Part shown: positions 12,179-21,998 of the stretch, piece by piece
Numbering within the stretch: position 1 is the first letter of the stretch
Layout: each line of letters begins with the position of its first letter
Assembly: GCA_036897095.1 (NCBI GenBank)
Contig: JAYMSP010000076.1
Location: forward strand, 26,947 to 90,946
DNA length: 64,000 nt
From: Plantago elongata
Taxonomy: Eukaryota > Streptophyta > Magnoliopsida > Lamiales > Plantaginaceae
Direction: 5' to 3'
The notes under the pieces: generated by a model
What the model was told of the DNA's origin: nothing
What the model saw: only the letters and a program-made list of their open reading frames with translations
Database searches by the model: none
Position numbers and translations under genes: made by a program

Positions 12179-13130
12179 TTTGTTCCATCTTGGTCACATT
12201 TCATACTAAAACACAAATTCTCTGAAGAAGCAACATGTTCTAGTGCAATAGCCGTAACATCATCATGAGTTTGATATGACTATACCTGGCTGCCTTAACA
12301 TTCTCCACCATGTATAGGTCCTTCACACAGTGAATCCTGATATTATAGGCTCCAGTTTTCCCTACAATCAGCATAACAACATAACAACATAACATTCAGA
12401 AAACAGATCACAAAACTACATTAATACAAAATAGAACACTACAACAAACCATTCACAAACACTAACCATAATATGAGTAATTACAAGTATAATAACACAT
12501 AACTAACTTATAACCATCATCAAATTAGAGTTCGAAATCAAATCTGACAAAAATAAAAAGGGTTTTTTTTACGTCACTCACTGCAATTCTACCCATATGA
12601 CTTCAATCTAAGAGAGTAATCGAAGTAAACCAACAACTATAAACACAACATTACACGCATAATATAATAAAAGAAGTTCAACTTTACCTATTTTCATACT
12701 TCCAGTTGAACGACAGAAACCCTAATTTTGCGTCTTCGATTGCAGTAAGGCTATTGCGATGCTTCGATACAAGCATAAAATGGTGTTGGTCGCCGAAAAA
12801 CCACCGATAATTTGCAGATAATGGTTGGATTTTAGCAGGGACGTAAGTAGGTTGAGGAAGATGATTTGCGCGGGTAATGAGAGAACGTGAAAGGGTTTAA
12901 CTCTTTTCTACTATGTTTTGTGCTTTATTTTAATTGATTTAAGAATTTCAATTTCTTTATGTGGTTTCTTATTTGAGAGAGAGAAATAAATCTACCTGGA
13001 CAAAGAGAATGCTGATGGTGTCATTTCAGTCAACAGAAATCGACTTCAGGGTTGAATCTATAATTGATGCCAATTGGAGGATGAATCTGTAATTGACACA
13101 AATTTAAAGGGAACCATATGTACTTCGTCC

Positions 13131-13600
13131 TTTATTTTCATTGTTGCTCCAGTTAGTGGCAGAATAACCTTAGTTGATAAACCTGGGGAAAATTCCCCAG
13201 AACTTCCAATTGGGGAGTAAATTTCATAAAATAATCTAGCAAAATGAAATTTTAGCAAAAAATAATCACATTGTATTATAGAACACAAATGATACAATTT
13301 TCACATAAAAAATGTACCTTCAGTATAACGATATATATATTTTTTGTTATATCATAGAGCACAATAATACAAGAATTATTTTTAGAATTAATTGATTCCA
13401 AAAGGGTATGGGGCTCGAATTCCCCATAAACTTGTGTTCTACATAATTATGGTTTCTAGCACCTGGCTGAATTCACCCAAGAAGGCCCAAACAATAGTAT
13501 CCCCTTTTGGGCCATAAAATTGCTCTGTTAAAACCAGGCCTCTCACCTAAAGTCCATCCAAAACTAGGGTTATTCGGTACATCACCGTATAAATACCAAT
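13131..13600 (+). promoter_or_regulatory. RPL41 promoter with site II, telo-box-like and TATA elements
   Basis: Two GGCCCA/TGGGCC site II motifs lie at 13484-13489 and 13508-13513, a telo-box-like CTAGGGTTA at 13564-13572, and a TATA box TATAAATA at about 13588-13595. Site II plus telo-box is the known promoter signature of plant ribosomal-protein genes (TCP and telo-box binding factors). The start of transcription is expected near 13620, giving a leader of about 70 bases. The MULE target duplication ends at 13139, so this promoter was left intact. Confidence 0.65.
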
Positions 13601-13687
13601 ATCTGGATAAGCAAAACCTTTACGCAGCTTCGTGTTGCTTGAAAACAGTGAAAGAAAAAGAAGCTCCGTCAAGTCTTGTGATTCGCA

Positions 13688-15442
13688 ATGAGGGCTAAGG
13701 TAGGCTTCTTAACCTGAGCTTGATCATTTCTGCTATAAGCTTACGTATCGAGTGTTTTCGTGATTCTTTATCTTCTATCATGTCAAGTAATTGTTGATCA
13801 ATCGATGTTCGTAGTTTCGTAATTAAGATATGAAACTGATTGTTCATAAAATGTTTTCGATTTTGTACTATCGAATGGATCTGTTACTCGATCGCGTGCT
13901 AAGTATTGATGCTGAGTGTAGATATGGACATATGATCATCTCATTTCGTTGATGTTCGTTTTCAGCTGAATTCGAGTCTTTAACATGGCAATGAAAATGT
14001 TTTGATCATTGTTGAGTTATGTGTCATGAGGTCTGTGTTTGCTAGTTGTCATGTACTTCAGTACTTGGGTATTTATTCACAAAGCTGCTCGAAGGCGACC
14101 CAGTTAGCTTATCTTGTGAGGTTTCATGAATGTGATAATTTCCTGTAAGATATGTTTAGTGTTCGTTTAGTGTGATACAAGGCACTACTACTTGTTTAAG
14201 CCCTGCCGGCTCCCTTAATTGTATTTTTCGAGTGTGAGTGTTTTTAATCTAACATACAAGTAATCATATAGGTTACATTTAGTTACTGCGTATTGATAAG
14301 CGTAATTAGACTGAATGGGATTAAATGGGAGAATTTTGTCTATGTTCTGGTCTATTCAGTTACTGCGTATTGATAGGTGCAATTAGACTGAATGGGATTA
14401 TGGGAGAAAGTTGTCTATGTTCTGGTTGAACTCTTGGTTTAGTGTCCTTGTGTATCCTATTTATTAATAGAAGTAATAGAAGTGCCCATGTATTCCATCA
14501 TACACCACAATTAAGTGGCAGGCTCAGAAACACGATTTCCACATTTCCTCTGTTATGTCTTCTCCCTTCTGCAGGCAGAACAGTACCATTGCTCTTGATT
14601 TGCAGAACTTGAAATATGTGTCATTTACCTACTGAGCTTGTTTCAAATTCTGCAAATCAAGAGCACACCAAAGCAGGTACTACCGTATAAGTTTGTATAT
14701 TCTGCCTTTAGCCTGAGATGGAATATTGTGGTATTCTGCATGTTTATGAGCCTATGCCACTGAATGTGCTGTATGATGGAATGCAATGGCATTCAATTAA
14801 TAAAGTATATATACTAATATAGACTAGACAAGTACATTAAACCAAGAGTTAGAATATGATTAGTACTTTTCTCACCATCAATTGAATCTTGACAGGTTTC
14901 ATATGTCACAAAGAATCCCATCAGAAATAAATGACAAATCCTTGTTTGGCTTCACACTTGAGTTGAGTTTCCTCAATTCCGTGTTAGTTTTTGTCTACAA
15001 AAATTCAACTGGAATTGAGAAAACTCAATTCAAGTGTGAAGGCAAACAAATGTATTTTAAAAAATGTATACCTTGCTCGACCTTTTAATTGTGTAGCATG
15101 AGTTTGTTTACTTGTTGGGTAAACATTTCAAACCGAAACTGATCAAGGTAAATGAAGAGAAGTATCGATTTGAATACCTAAAAAGGAGGTAAATATGAGC
15201 TGCTAATTCAGGAATCTATTGGTGTAATTCTCATTAGCTAAAAGTGGTTTCTTGTTATATTAGCAAGTCACTTGTGAACTTTGTTGTTTGCTTTTCATGA
15301 AGAAAATGATGTTGATAGAGTGTTATTTTCACTGCTAAAGTTTATGGCTCTGATATTTAATGTCTGTGTCTTGCAGTGGAAGAAGAAGCGTATGAGGAGG
15401 TTGAAGAGGAAGCGCCGAAAGATGAGGCAGAGATCCAAGTAG
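13688..15442 (+). CDS. RPL41: 60S ribosomal protein eL41 (RPL41), 25 aa, two exons
   Basis: Coding exon 1 is 13688-13699 (ATG AGG GCT AAG), followed by a GTAGGC donor; exon 2 is 15377-15442 after TTGCAG. The joined product is 25 residues, MRAK then WKKKRMRRLKRKRRKMRQRSK, which matches the near-invariant eukaryotic eL41 peptide, a single very basic helix at the ribosomal subunit interface. The 1,677-base intron is over twenty times the coding length and carries a tandem duplication and two hairpin-forming inverted repeats. The split after four codons and the tiny size explain why no ordinary open-frame search would report it. The site II/telo-box promoter supports the call. A 63-codon open frame across the leader (13507-13698) is not the gene. 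Confidence 0.97.
14279..14430 (+). repeat. Imperfect tandem duplication in the RPL41 intron
   Basis: Two adjacent copies of about 75 bases share GTTACTGCGTATTGATA and later AGACTGAATGGGATTA and TCTATGTTCTGGT. Copy 1 starts near 14280 and copy 2 near 14359. They differ by substitutions and a short deletion. No coding meaning is apparent. Confidence 0.85.
14590..14665. repeat. Inverted repeat, 25-bp arms with 26-nt loop, RPL41 intron
   Basis: The arm at 14590-14614 (TGCTCTTGATTTGCAGAAC...) is matched on the opposite strand by 14641-14665 with 24 of 25 positions. Transcribed within the RPL41 intron it would form a strong short hairpin. It may be a miniature transposon relic or an unrelated small-RNA precursor-like fold; nothing in the sequence decides. 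Confidence 0.8.
14941..15050. repeat. Near-palindromic hairpin (about 54-bp arms), MITE-like, RPL41 intron
   Basis: The left arm begins CTTGTTTGGCTTCACACTTG at 14941, and the right arm ends CAAGTGTGAAGGCAAACAAA at 15050. About 46 of 54 positions pair and almost no loop remains. This foldback structure is typical of old miniature inverted-repeat elements, but I could not identify a target-site duplication. Confidence 0.8.
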
Positions 15443-16265
15443 ATTGATTGATTAGGGAACAGGATGCTCTACACTCGCAAAGAACAATGTTCTTGTGTCT
15501 CGGGTGATTAGCATTTGACGAAACACTTGGAGATTGTTCTGTGATGAGATATCTTTGTTACCTTGTCTGTCAAGGGCCTAGTTTATTCCATGTATGAACT
15601 ATTTTTGTTATTGTCTTGACTTTCAAATCAAAGGAATACGTTTGCCCTTCCAAATTCTGTTATGAATTAATTCTGCCATGGTTTTGGTTCAACGTTAATA
15701 TTCCATGTCATTTTTCCTTTCATATCCTTTTATTGTCACCAATCTTTCTTTGTTTGTCTGGTTTTTATTGTCTCTGGCTGTGGCTTTGAACTTGTTGAAA
15801 TTATGATATACTCTTAGGTTGTGTTATTTAAAAGTATGAAAGATTGGTCTTGCAAAGGAGATATTGATAATTGAAGTGTAATCGCAAAACATTATTGAGT
15901 GTTAGAACTCTTGATTTTGCTTGGAGAAATGAAAATAAGATCAGACTTAAGCTTCTACGGGCTAGATGGTTGTAACATTAGCAAGGTTTTTGTTAGTGAG
16001 CTTTAACTTGGCTCCAGTCTCCAGAAACACTCAAGCTGATAGTTTCCACAAGCCACCACGAGTAAATCTAGCCCTCTAATACAAACAAGTACAAAGAAAA
16101 AACCATCACTACTGTCTCTCATAGTCTCCTGTTTCTCCAGGAGTACATGGACTCTAAAATGTACAGAGCTTGCCACCATCAATTCATTCAACCAGACATT
16201 ACAAATATCACCAAAGAATGCATATAAATCAACAAGTTGTGTTACATCCTTCAAAATGGCGAAGT
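15443..16265. other. RPL41 3' region and downstream spacer of PPR copy A
   Basis: The space between two convergent genes. It should include the RPL41 3' untranslated region (roughly to 15650) and the 3' untranslated region of the minus-strand PPR gene ending at 16266. I see no additional gene; the minus-strand open frame at 16003-16254 has no recognisable content. Confidence 0.6.
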
Positions 16266-17993
16266 TTAATGGACTAGTGATACAGCAGCTTCAAGATCAT
16301 ACTGCATTGTGAGTCTCTCCACTACATTTCGACCCATCACTCGCCGCAAATGCAGTTCCTTTAACACAGTAGCTGCCAAATCCTTCCCGCCTTCACGATA
16401 AATCCCTTCGACTAAAATTGCGTACGTGTTCTCATTTGGCACGTAACCCTTCTCAATCATCATCTCATACACCTCAAAAGATAAATCTGTCCTTTGCCAT
16501 TTACTCAACCCGAGTATAAGTGCGTTGAAGTTATCAAGGTCCGGCTGGTATCCACTCTCCTCCATAATCCTTACAATATCCATAGCTGCGCCTAGCATTT
16601 TCTCCAAGCACAGCCCTCTGATAAGCGAGGAGTAGGTATATGAATCAGGCGTAAACCCGCATGAAGTCATCTCAGACAATAAATGGAATGCTGCATAAGT
16701 GTTTCCTTTCTTGCACAAGCTCATGATCACATATCCATAAAAATCATGAATGGAAGAATGTTGCTTATTTCTCAGACTCTGGATAATAGAAAAGGCCTTT
16801 TGGGTCAAGCCTTCCTCGCACAACACAGCGATAGCGTTATATGTTCCTTCATTTGGAGAACAGTTCCTATTTATCATATCATCAAGACACTCCAGAACGG
16901 CATCCACTTTCCGTTGCTTGCAGAGACTAGCAATTACAGGATTATAGCTGGCGGCAATGGGTTCAAACTGTCCATCTCTAAACAACTGTTCCAATACCTC
17001 AAGGGCTTGATCTGTTCGACCATGAAAAGCAAGCGAGTCAATCAGTATGTTATATGTCACTATAGAAGGCGAGCGCTCATCACCAACCATTTCAGCCAAA
17101 AGCTCATTTGCCACCTCCCAACGCCCTTCATAACACAAGCTCCTCAACAAAATGTTATAGCTCACAGCATTAGGACTAAACCCTTTCCTAGGCAAATCCC
17201 TGAAAAGCCTCATCGCCTCCTCAATCCGACCCTCCTTACACAAACCAGTCAATATAACATTATAACTAACCAAATTAGGCCTCCCTCCTTTGGCTACTAT
17301 ATCATCAAGAAGCCTCCCCGCCTCGTCAACCCCACGCTCCTTATAAGCCGCTTCAAGTAAGATAGAATATGTAAACGCATTAGGAACCAGTCCCTTCTTC
17401 ATCAACCTCTGCACAAGCTGCAAACTCTGATTCAAGTTGCCACGCATACAAAGTCCACTAACAAGAGAGTTGTATGTAACCGTGTTAGTGGGATAACCAC
17501 ATTCCTCCATTCTTTCGACTAGCTGCATCGCATGCCCTACCTTCCCCTTCTTACACAAATTATCCACCAAGGTGGTATATGCAGCTGCTTCGGGTAAAGC
17601 ACCCGATTTAACCATCAATTCCATCACTCTAGTAGCTTTCCTAAGCTTATTAGCCTTACAAAGATCATACACAAGCTGAGTGGCATTAGCCACATCAGGT
17701 ATCTGGCCTTTACCTATCATATACTCAAGATAGAGGAATGCATCATTCAACCTAAGTTTCCTTGTTTCGGGGTCGTTAAGACCGGACCGCCATTTCGGAA
17801 GGGTGAAAATGCTGCCGTCTTTCGGGGGAAGGGTTATTTGGGTTGAGGAGGATGATGATAAAACTTTGGGATATCCATTGTTGAGTGGGAAAGACTGGAT
17901 TTTGTGTAACTGGGCCCGGAACAAACATGAGTTTAACCCATATCTTGGTGTTGGCTTTGCTATTGGAGATGATGAATGTAACAGAACAGCCAT
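16266..17993 (-). CDS. P-type PPR protein, At1g79080-like, copy A (575 aa)
   Basis: Intronless, as is usual for plant PPR genes. The Ser-rich N-terminus (about 50 residues, MAVLLHSSSPIAKPTP) fits an organelle, probably chloroplast, transit peptide. From about residue 85 there are roughly a dozen 35-residue P-type PPR motifs with the usual pattern, for example VTYNSLVSGLC, FTYSILLEA, VSYNVILTGLCKEGRIEEA and YTYSSLIRGLC. No E, DYW or SMR domain follows. The architecture and sequence recall Arabidopsis At1g79080, annotated as chloroplastic. P-type PPR proteins bind organelle RNA and act in stabilisation, splicing or translation; the target here is unknown. A highly similar tandem copy lies at 19294-21009, so this pair arose by local duplication. 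One motif (around NAIAVLCEEG) is one residue short in both copies. Confidence 0.93.
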   Translation of the reverse strand: MAVLLHSSSPIAKPTPRYGLNSCLFRAQLHKIQSFPLNNGYPKVLSSSSSTQITLPPKDGSIFTLPKWRSGLNDPETRKLRLNDAFLYLEYMIGKGQIPDVANATQLVYDLCKANKLRKATRVMELMVKSGALPEAAAYTTLVDNLCKKGKVGHAMQLVERMEECGYPTNTVTYNSLVSGLCMRGNLNQSLQLVQRLMKKGLVPNAFTYSILLEAAYKERGVDEAGRLLDDIVAKGGRPNLVSYNVILTGLCKEGRIEEAMRLFRDLPRKGFSPNAVSYNILLRSLCYEGRWEVANELLAEMVGDERSPSIVTYNILIDSLAFHGRTDQALEVLEQLFRDGQFEPIAASYNPVIASLCKQRKVDAVLECLDDMINRNCSPNEGTYNAIAVLCEEGLTQKAFSIIQSLRNKQHSSIHDFYGYVIMSLCKKGNTYAAFHLLSEMTSCGFTPDSYTYSSLIRGLCLEKMLGAAMDIVRIMEESGYQPDLDNFNALILGLSKWQRTDLSFEVYEMMIEKGYVPNENTYAILVEGIYREGGKDLAATVLKELHLRRVMGRNVVERLTMQYDLEAAVSLVH

Positions 17994-17999
17994 GAGCTC

Positions 18000-19293
18000 A
18001 ATAAACTAGTTAAAAAACTGAAGCTATGTTAACTACTAAAGTTGCTTCTTCTCATGGATACACCAATACACCATAAATAATGAATAAATCAAAGTTGGTT
18101 CCTAGAATATCCTTAACAGCAGTTAGCAGACACGTAATAGAGATAACAAGAGAGAGCATACCCCAACTGAGTTATCTTTATATCTCTTTCTTCTTCACCT
18201 CCACCGGTTTTTACCCTTAATATTCTTTAAAATTTTGAATGTGGAATGTGGATTGAATTGAAGTTTTAAAGAAACTGGAATAATTAGTGAAGATGTCAAA
18301 TGATAGGAAACAAGGTAAGAAGATTTGCTAGTTGAATTTCAATGGAGTCTTGTCCATGTCCTAGCCTAGACATTATCCTAAAAGTTGGCGGAAATGTGAC
18401 CACTAGATCCCCGGTGGCCAGTGCTACCAAGTGCCTGTGAATATGGCACAGGTAAGGAAAGTATTCTCAATTGGGCCGAGGCCCAATCAACAGTGTATAC
18501 ATTTAATTGTTGGGAAAAATCTAGTTAAATTATTTGGGCGGATTGCCATAACATTTAAATCGATTCATTTGACTTGATTTAGCTTAAAATATACTTTAAA
18601 TACCCCATTTAAATTTCATTTCAAACACAATTTTATCAAAATAACATCCAAATAGTCATTTAAGTGCCATGTCAATCAGCACCTTAAAGATCATTTTGCA
18701 CTTCAATTCCGAATAAAAGTTCAATGGTGATTTGAAACGACCAGTTATATAGCTTGATCGTATATATAGCGGAGTATGTATCATATAACTAGAAGATATA
18801 TAAATTTGGTTGGATATATAAGTAGAAGATATAAAGTAAAAGTAATTGTATTTTTTTAACAAAAAGTGTCCGGTTAGGTATCGACCGATCTTTATATTAG
18901 TGTATTTCTATTTTCATGTATCATTAAGTACTAAGATCATTAATAACCTTTGAAATCTCAAAGTGTTTTTTCTCATGCGGATATTACTTCACACACTTAA
19001 ATAAATAATCTCGTTCTTGAGTCGCTATGAACCCAATTTTTACGTACCAGTCAAACAAATTGAACCAGTTGTTTACAACAATTCCAGTTTTTCGAATCTC
19101 ATTTTCTAAATATAATTTCCGGTTTCCAGTTCAGAACTCACTGGATAAATTAGTGAATAGAAGGAATTGTACAGAAGGTTTATTTGGCACCAGAAAATAA
19201 CTCTATGTGATCATTTTTTCAAGCTACAAAGAGAACCATAGCAACTACTGTGAGTTTGTGACACTCTCTTATATCCAGTATTCCTAACTAACA
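18000..19293. other. Spacer between the PPR copies, with duplicated promoter block
   Basis: The part next to copy A (about 18300-18510) resembles the region upstream of copy B (about 21300-21490): both have a TTGGCGG box, a shared CAAGTGCC(A/T)GTGAATAT stretch and a GGCCCAAT site II-type motif, here in GAGGCCCAATCAACA. The duplication therefore included several hundred bases of promoter. A MITE copy lies at 18540-18678. The rest is AT-rich with no gene. Confidence 0.65.
18540..18678 (-). mobile_element. MITE family 1, copy 1
   Basis: The sequence from GGATTGCCATAACATTTAAA to GCCATGTCAATCA is homologous along its whole length to the reverse complement of 30619-30768. The ends are inverted repeats of the TGATTG(G/C)CAT(G/A)(G/A)CA type. 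No coding capacity is present. I could not determine the target duplication, so the superfamily is open. Confidence 0.75.
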
Positions 19294-21009
19294 CTAATGC
19301 ACTACTGATACATCAGCTTCAAGATCAAACTGCAAGGTGAGTCTCTCCACTGCATTCCGATCCACCACTTGCCACAAATGCAGTTCTTTCAACACAGCGG
19401 CTGCCAAATCCCTTCTTCCTTCACGATAAATCCCCTCGACTAAGATCTCGTACGTAATCTCACTTGGCACATGACCCTTCTCAATCATCATCTCATACAC
19501 CTCAAAAGATAAATCTGTCCTCTGGCATTTACACAACCCAAGTATAAGTGCGTTGTAAGTGTGACGGCCTGGCTGGTAACCATTCTCCTCCATAATCCTT
19601 AACACATCCATAGCAGCACCAGGCATTCTCTCCAAACAAAGCCCTGTGATAAGTGAGGAATAGGTTAATTGATCAGGAGTAAACCCACAGGAAGTCATCT
19701 CATACAAGAACTTAAATGCAGCATATGTGTTCCCTTTCCAGCACAAGCTCGAGATCACATTTTGATAAAACTCGTTAATGGAAATATCTTGCTTATGTCT
19801 CAGACACCGTATAATAGAAAACGCCTCTTGCGTCATTCCTTCATCACACAACACGGCAATAGCATTAAGCGTCCCCTTGTTTGGAATACAGTTCCTGTTT
19901 ATCATATCATTTACACACTCAAGAACAGCATCTACTTTCCTTTGCTTGCAGAGGCTTGCAATAATAGGATTATAGCTGGAAGCAATGGGGTCGAATGGTG
20001 CATCTCTAATCAACTGTTCCAACAACTCAAGTGCTTGATCAGTTCGACCATGAACTGCAAGTGAGCCAATCAGTATGTTATACGTCACTATACATGGTGA
20101 GCACTCATCAGCAACCATTCCAGCCAAAAGCTCATCCGCCTCCTCCCAACGCCCTTCATAACACAAGCTCCTCAACAAAATGTTATAGCTAATAACATCA
20201 CGATGGAACCCTTTCTTAGGCAAATTTCTGAAAAGCTTCATCGCCTCCTCAATCCGACCCTCGTTACACAGCCCAGTCAAGATAACATTATAACTAACCA
20301 AATTAGGCCTCCCACCTTTGGCTATTATATCATTTAGAAGCCTTTTCGCCTCATCAACCCCACGCTCTCTGTAAGCCGCTTTAAGCAAGATGGAGTAAGT
20401 AAATTCATTGGGGACCAATCCCTTCCTCATCAACCTCTGCACATGCTGTAAGCTCTGATCCAAGTTGCAACTCATACAAAGTCCACTAACAAGAGCGTTG
20501 TACGTTGTAGTGTTAGTGGGATAACCACATTCTTCCATTCTTTCTACCAACTGCATTGCATGCCCTATGCCCCCCTTCTTACACAAATGATTCACCAAGA
20601 AGGTGTAGGAAGCCGCATCAGGCATACTACCCGATTTAACCATCATCTCCATCATCCTAGTGGCTTTCTCAAGCTTACTAGCCTTACAAAGATCCCGCAT
20701 AAGCTGAGTAGCATTAGTCTCATCAGGTATCTGGCCATTACCAATCATGTACTCAAAATACAGGAATGCATCCCTCAGCCTTGCTTTCGGGTCACTACAG
20801 CCCGACCGCCAATCGGGTATGGTGAAAACACTGCCATTTTTAGAGGATATGGCTATTTGGGTTGAGGATGATGCTAAAACTTTGGAAAATCTAATTTTAA
20901 GTGGGAAAGACTGGATTTTGAGTAACTGGGCAGGACAGAAATAGGATTTTACCACATTGTTTGGTGTTGGTTTTGTAACTGGAGATGATGAATGTAACAG
21001 AATAGCCAT
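19294..21009 (-). CDS. P-type PPR protein, At1g79080-like, copy B (571 aa)
   Basis: Tandem partner of copy A, on the same strand and about 1.3 kb upstream of it in transcription order. It has the same layout: a Ser-rich transit peptide-like N-terminus (MAILLHSSSPVTKPTP), then about a dozen P-type PPR motifs such as TTYNALVSGLC, FTYSILLKA and VSYNVILTGLCNEGRIEEA, and a short tail ending DLEADVSVVH. The reading frame is intact end to end, so both copies look functional. Substitutions occur within motifs, including positions that contribute to RNA base choice (for example AAYTT in A against ASYTF here, and VTYNS against TTYNA). Divergent specificity or dosage are both possible; neither is shown. 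The gene is divergently placed from the ARM/BTB gene, whose start lies 990 bases away. Confidence 0.93.
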   Translation of the reverse strand: MAILLHSSSPVTKPTPNNVVKSYFCPAQLLKIQSFPLKIRFSKVLASSSTQIAISSKNGSVFTIPDWRSGCSDPKARLRDAFLYFEYMIGNGQIPDETNATQLMRDLCKASKLEKATRMMEMMVKSGSMPDAASYTFLVNHLCKKGGIGHAMQLVERMEECGYPTNTTTYNALVSGLCMSCNLDQSLQHVQRLMRKGLVPNEFTYSILLKAAYRERGVDEAKRLLNDIIAKGGRPNLVSYNVILTGLCNEGRIEEAMKLFRNLPKKGFHRDVISYNILLRSLCYEGRWEEADELLAGMVADECSPCIVTYNILIGSLAVHGRTDQALELLEQLIRDAPFDPIASSYNPIIASLCKQRKVDAVLECVNDMINRNCIPNKGTLNAIAVLCDEGMTQEAFSIIRCLRHKQDISINEFYQNVISSLCWKGNTYAAFKFLYEMTSCGFTPDQLTYSSLITGLCLERMPGAAMDVLRIMEENGYQPGRHTYNALILGLCKCQRTDLSFEVYEMMIEKGHVPSEITYEILVEGIYREGRRDLAAAVLKELHLWQVVDRNAVERLTLQFDLEADVSVVH

Positions 21010-21998
21010 TAATTCAAGAAACTAGTGTTACTGAGTTAACCAAAATTGCTTCTCATGGAAATACACCGTAAGCAATCAATCAATCAATCTATCAAAATTG
21101 GTTCCTGGATATCCCAAAGAGCTGACGGAAAAGTAATATAGGTTACAAGAGAGCTGAGAGCATACCCTTGCTGAGGTTCACTGGTATCTTGATAATTGAT
21201 ATCTTCTTCTTCTTCTACTACTCCACCAGTTTAAATTTCACCCTTTAATCTGTAAAATCTGGAGTGTGGAATGTGGGTTGGTTGAAGTTTTATCTTACTG
21301 GATTGTTTAATGAAGATGAGAAATGAAACAAAGGGAAGTAGGAAGATTTGGCGTTCATCAACGGAGTGTCCATACATTATCCTGAGAGTTGGCGGTAATG
21401 TTATCGGAGGATCCCAGTGCTGACAAGTGCCAGTGAATATTGCAATAGATAAGGAAACTACTCTCAGATGGGCTGAGGCCCAATAAACATTTCATTTGTC
21501 CCGTTCCGATCAAATGTCACATTTAATTTCTCACTTTAAAATAATTTTAATCGAATATACTAAATCATTTTCATTTAAAAATACTTTAAATTAAAGTTTT
21601 TTTAAATGTCAAAACAAACTACCTATCATGTATACACATCCTACGTGAAAGAGTCATTTATTATCTTTGAAAAACACCAATCAAAACTCACTTACAAAAT
21701 AAATAAGAATTCGAATCTATTATCAAATTTCAAGATAAGTTGACGAGTGGAGAATCAACTAATACCACACTTCACACATCGTGAACAAAGTCGTGATAGA
21801 GAATGTATGAACTATGAACTAACAAGTTATATATCCGTATTTAAATAATTTATATTTAAAATATTACGAGGGAAAAAAATTTCAAATAAAAATATATGAG
21901 TGGAGAACTAGTAGATTATTTTGTGTCCGACCCGACCCATAAAATCCACTTTTATTAATGGTACTGTTCCTTTTTTACCTGAGCTCACAAAAATCAAC
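21010..21998. promoter_or_regulatory. Divergent intergenic region: PPR copy B (-) and ARM/BTB gene (+)
   Basis: About 1 kb separates the two divergent start codons. The part near the PPR gene has the block shared with copy A, including a GAGGCCCAATAAACA site II-type motif near 21477. The middle is AT-rich and featureless. I cannot place a TATA box with confidence for either gene. Confidence 0.45.

Larger units (their letters stand above)
7599..13130 (-). mobile_element. Mutator-like element (MULE), about 5.5 kb, decayed
   Basis: Both ends can be placed. The left end begins GGAAAAACTACATATAG at 7599; the right end, read inward on the minus strand from 13130, begins GGACGAAGTACATATGG, and similarity continues for roughly 90 bases. 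Flanking 9-bp sequences TTTATTTTT (7590-7598) and TTTATTTTC (13131-13139) match at 8 of 9, as expected for a Mutator-type target-site duplication. Inside are a broken mudrA transposase on the minus strand and a GRF-type zinc-finger pseudogene on the plus strand, in convergent arrangement. The frame damage and TIR divergence make it non-autonomous and old. It lies about 350 bp upstream of the RPL41 promoter motifs. Confidence 0.85.

Noticed and set aside
13507-13698. 63-codon open frame across the RPL41 promoter and leader
   Set aside because: It spans the site II, telo-box and TATA motifs and overlaps the real RPL41 start in another frame. No homology is apparent.
14882-15088. 68-codon open frame in the RPL41 intron
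   Set aside because: It runs through both arms of the foldback repeat, so it is a by-product of that element.
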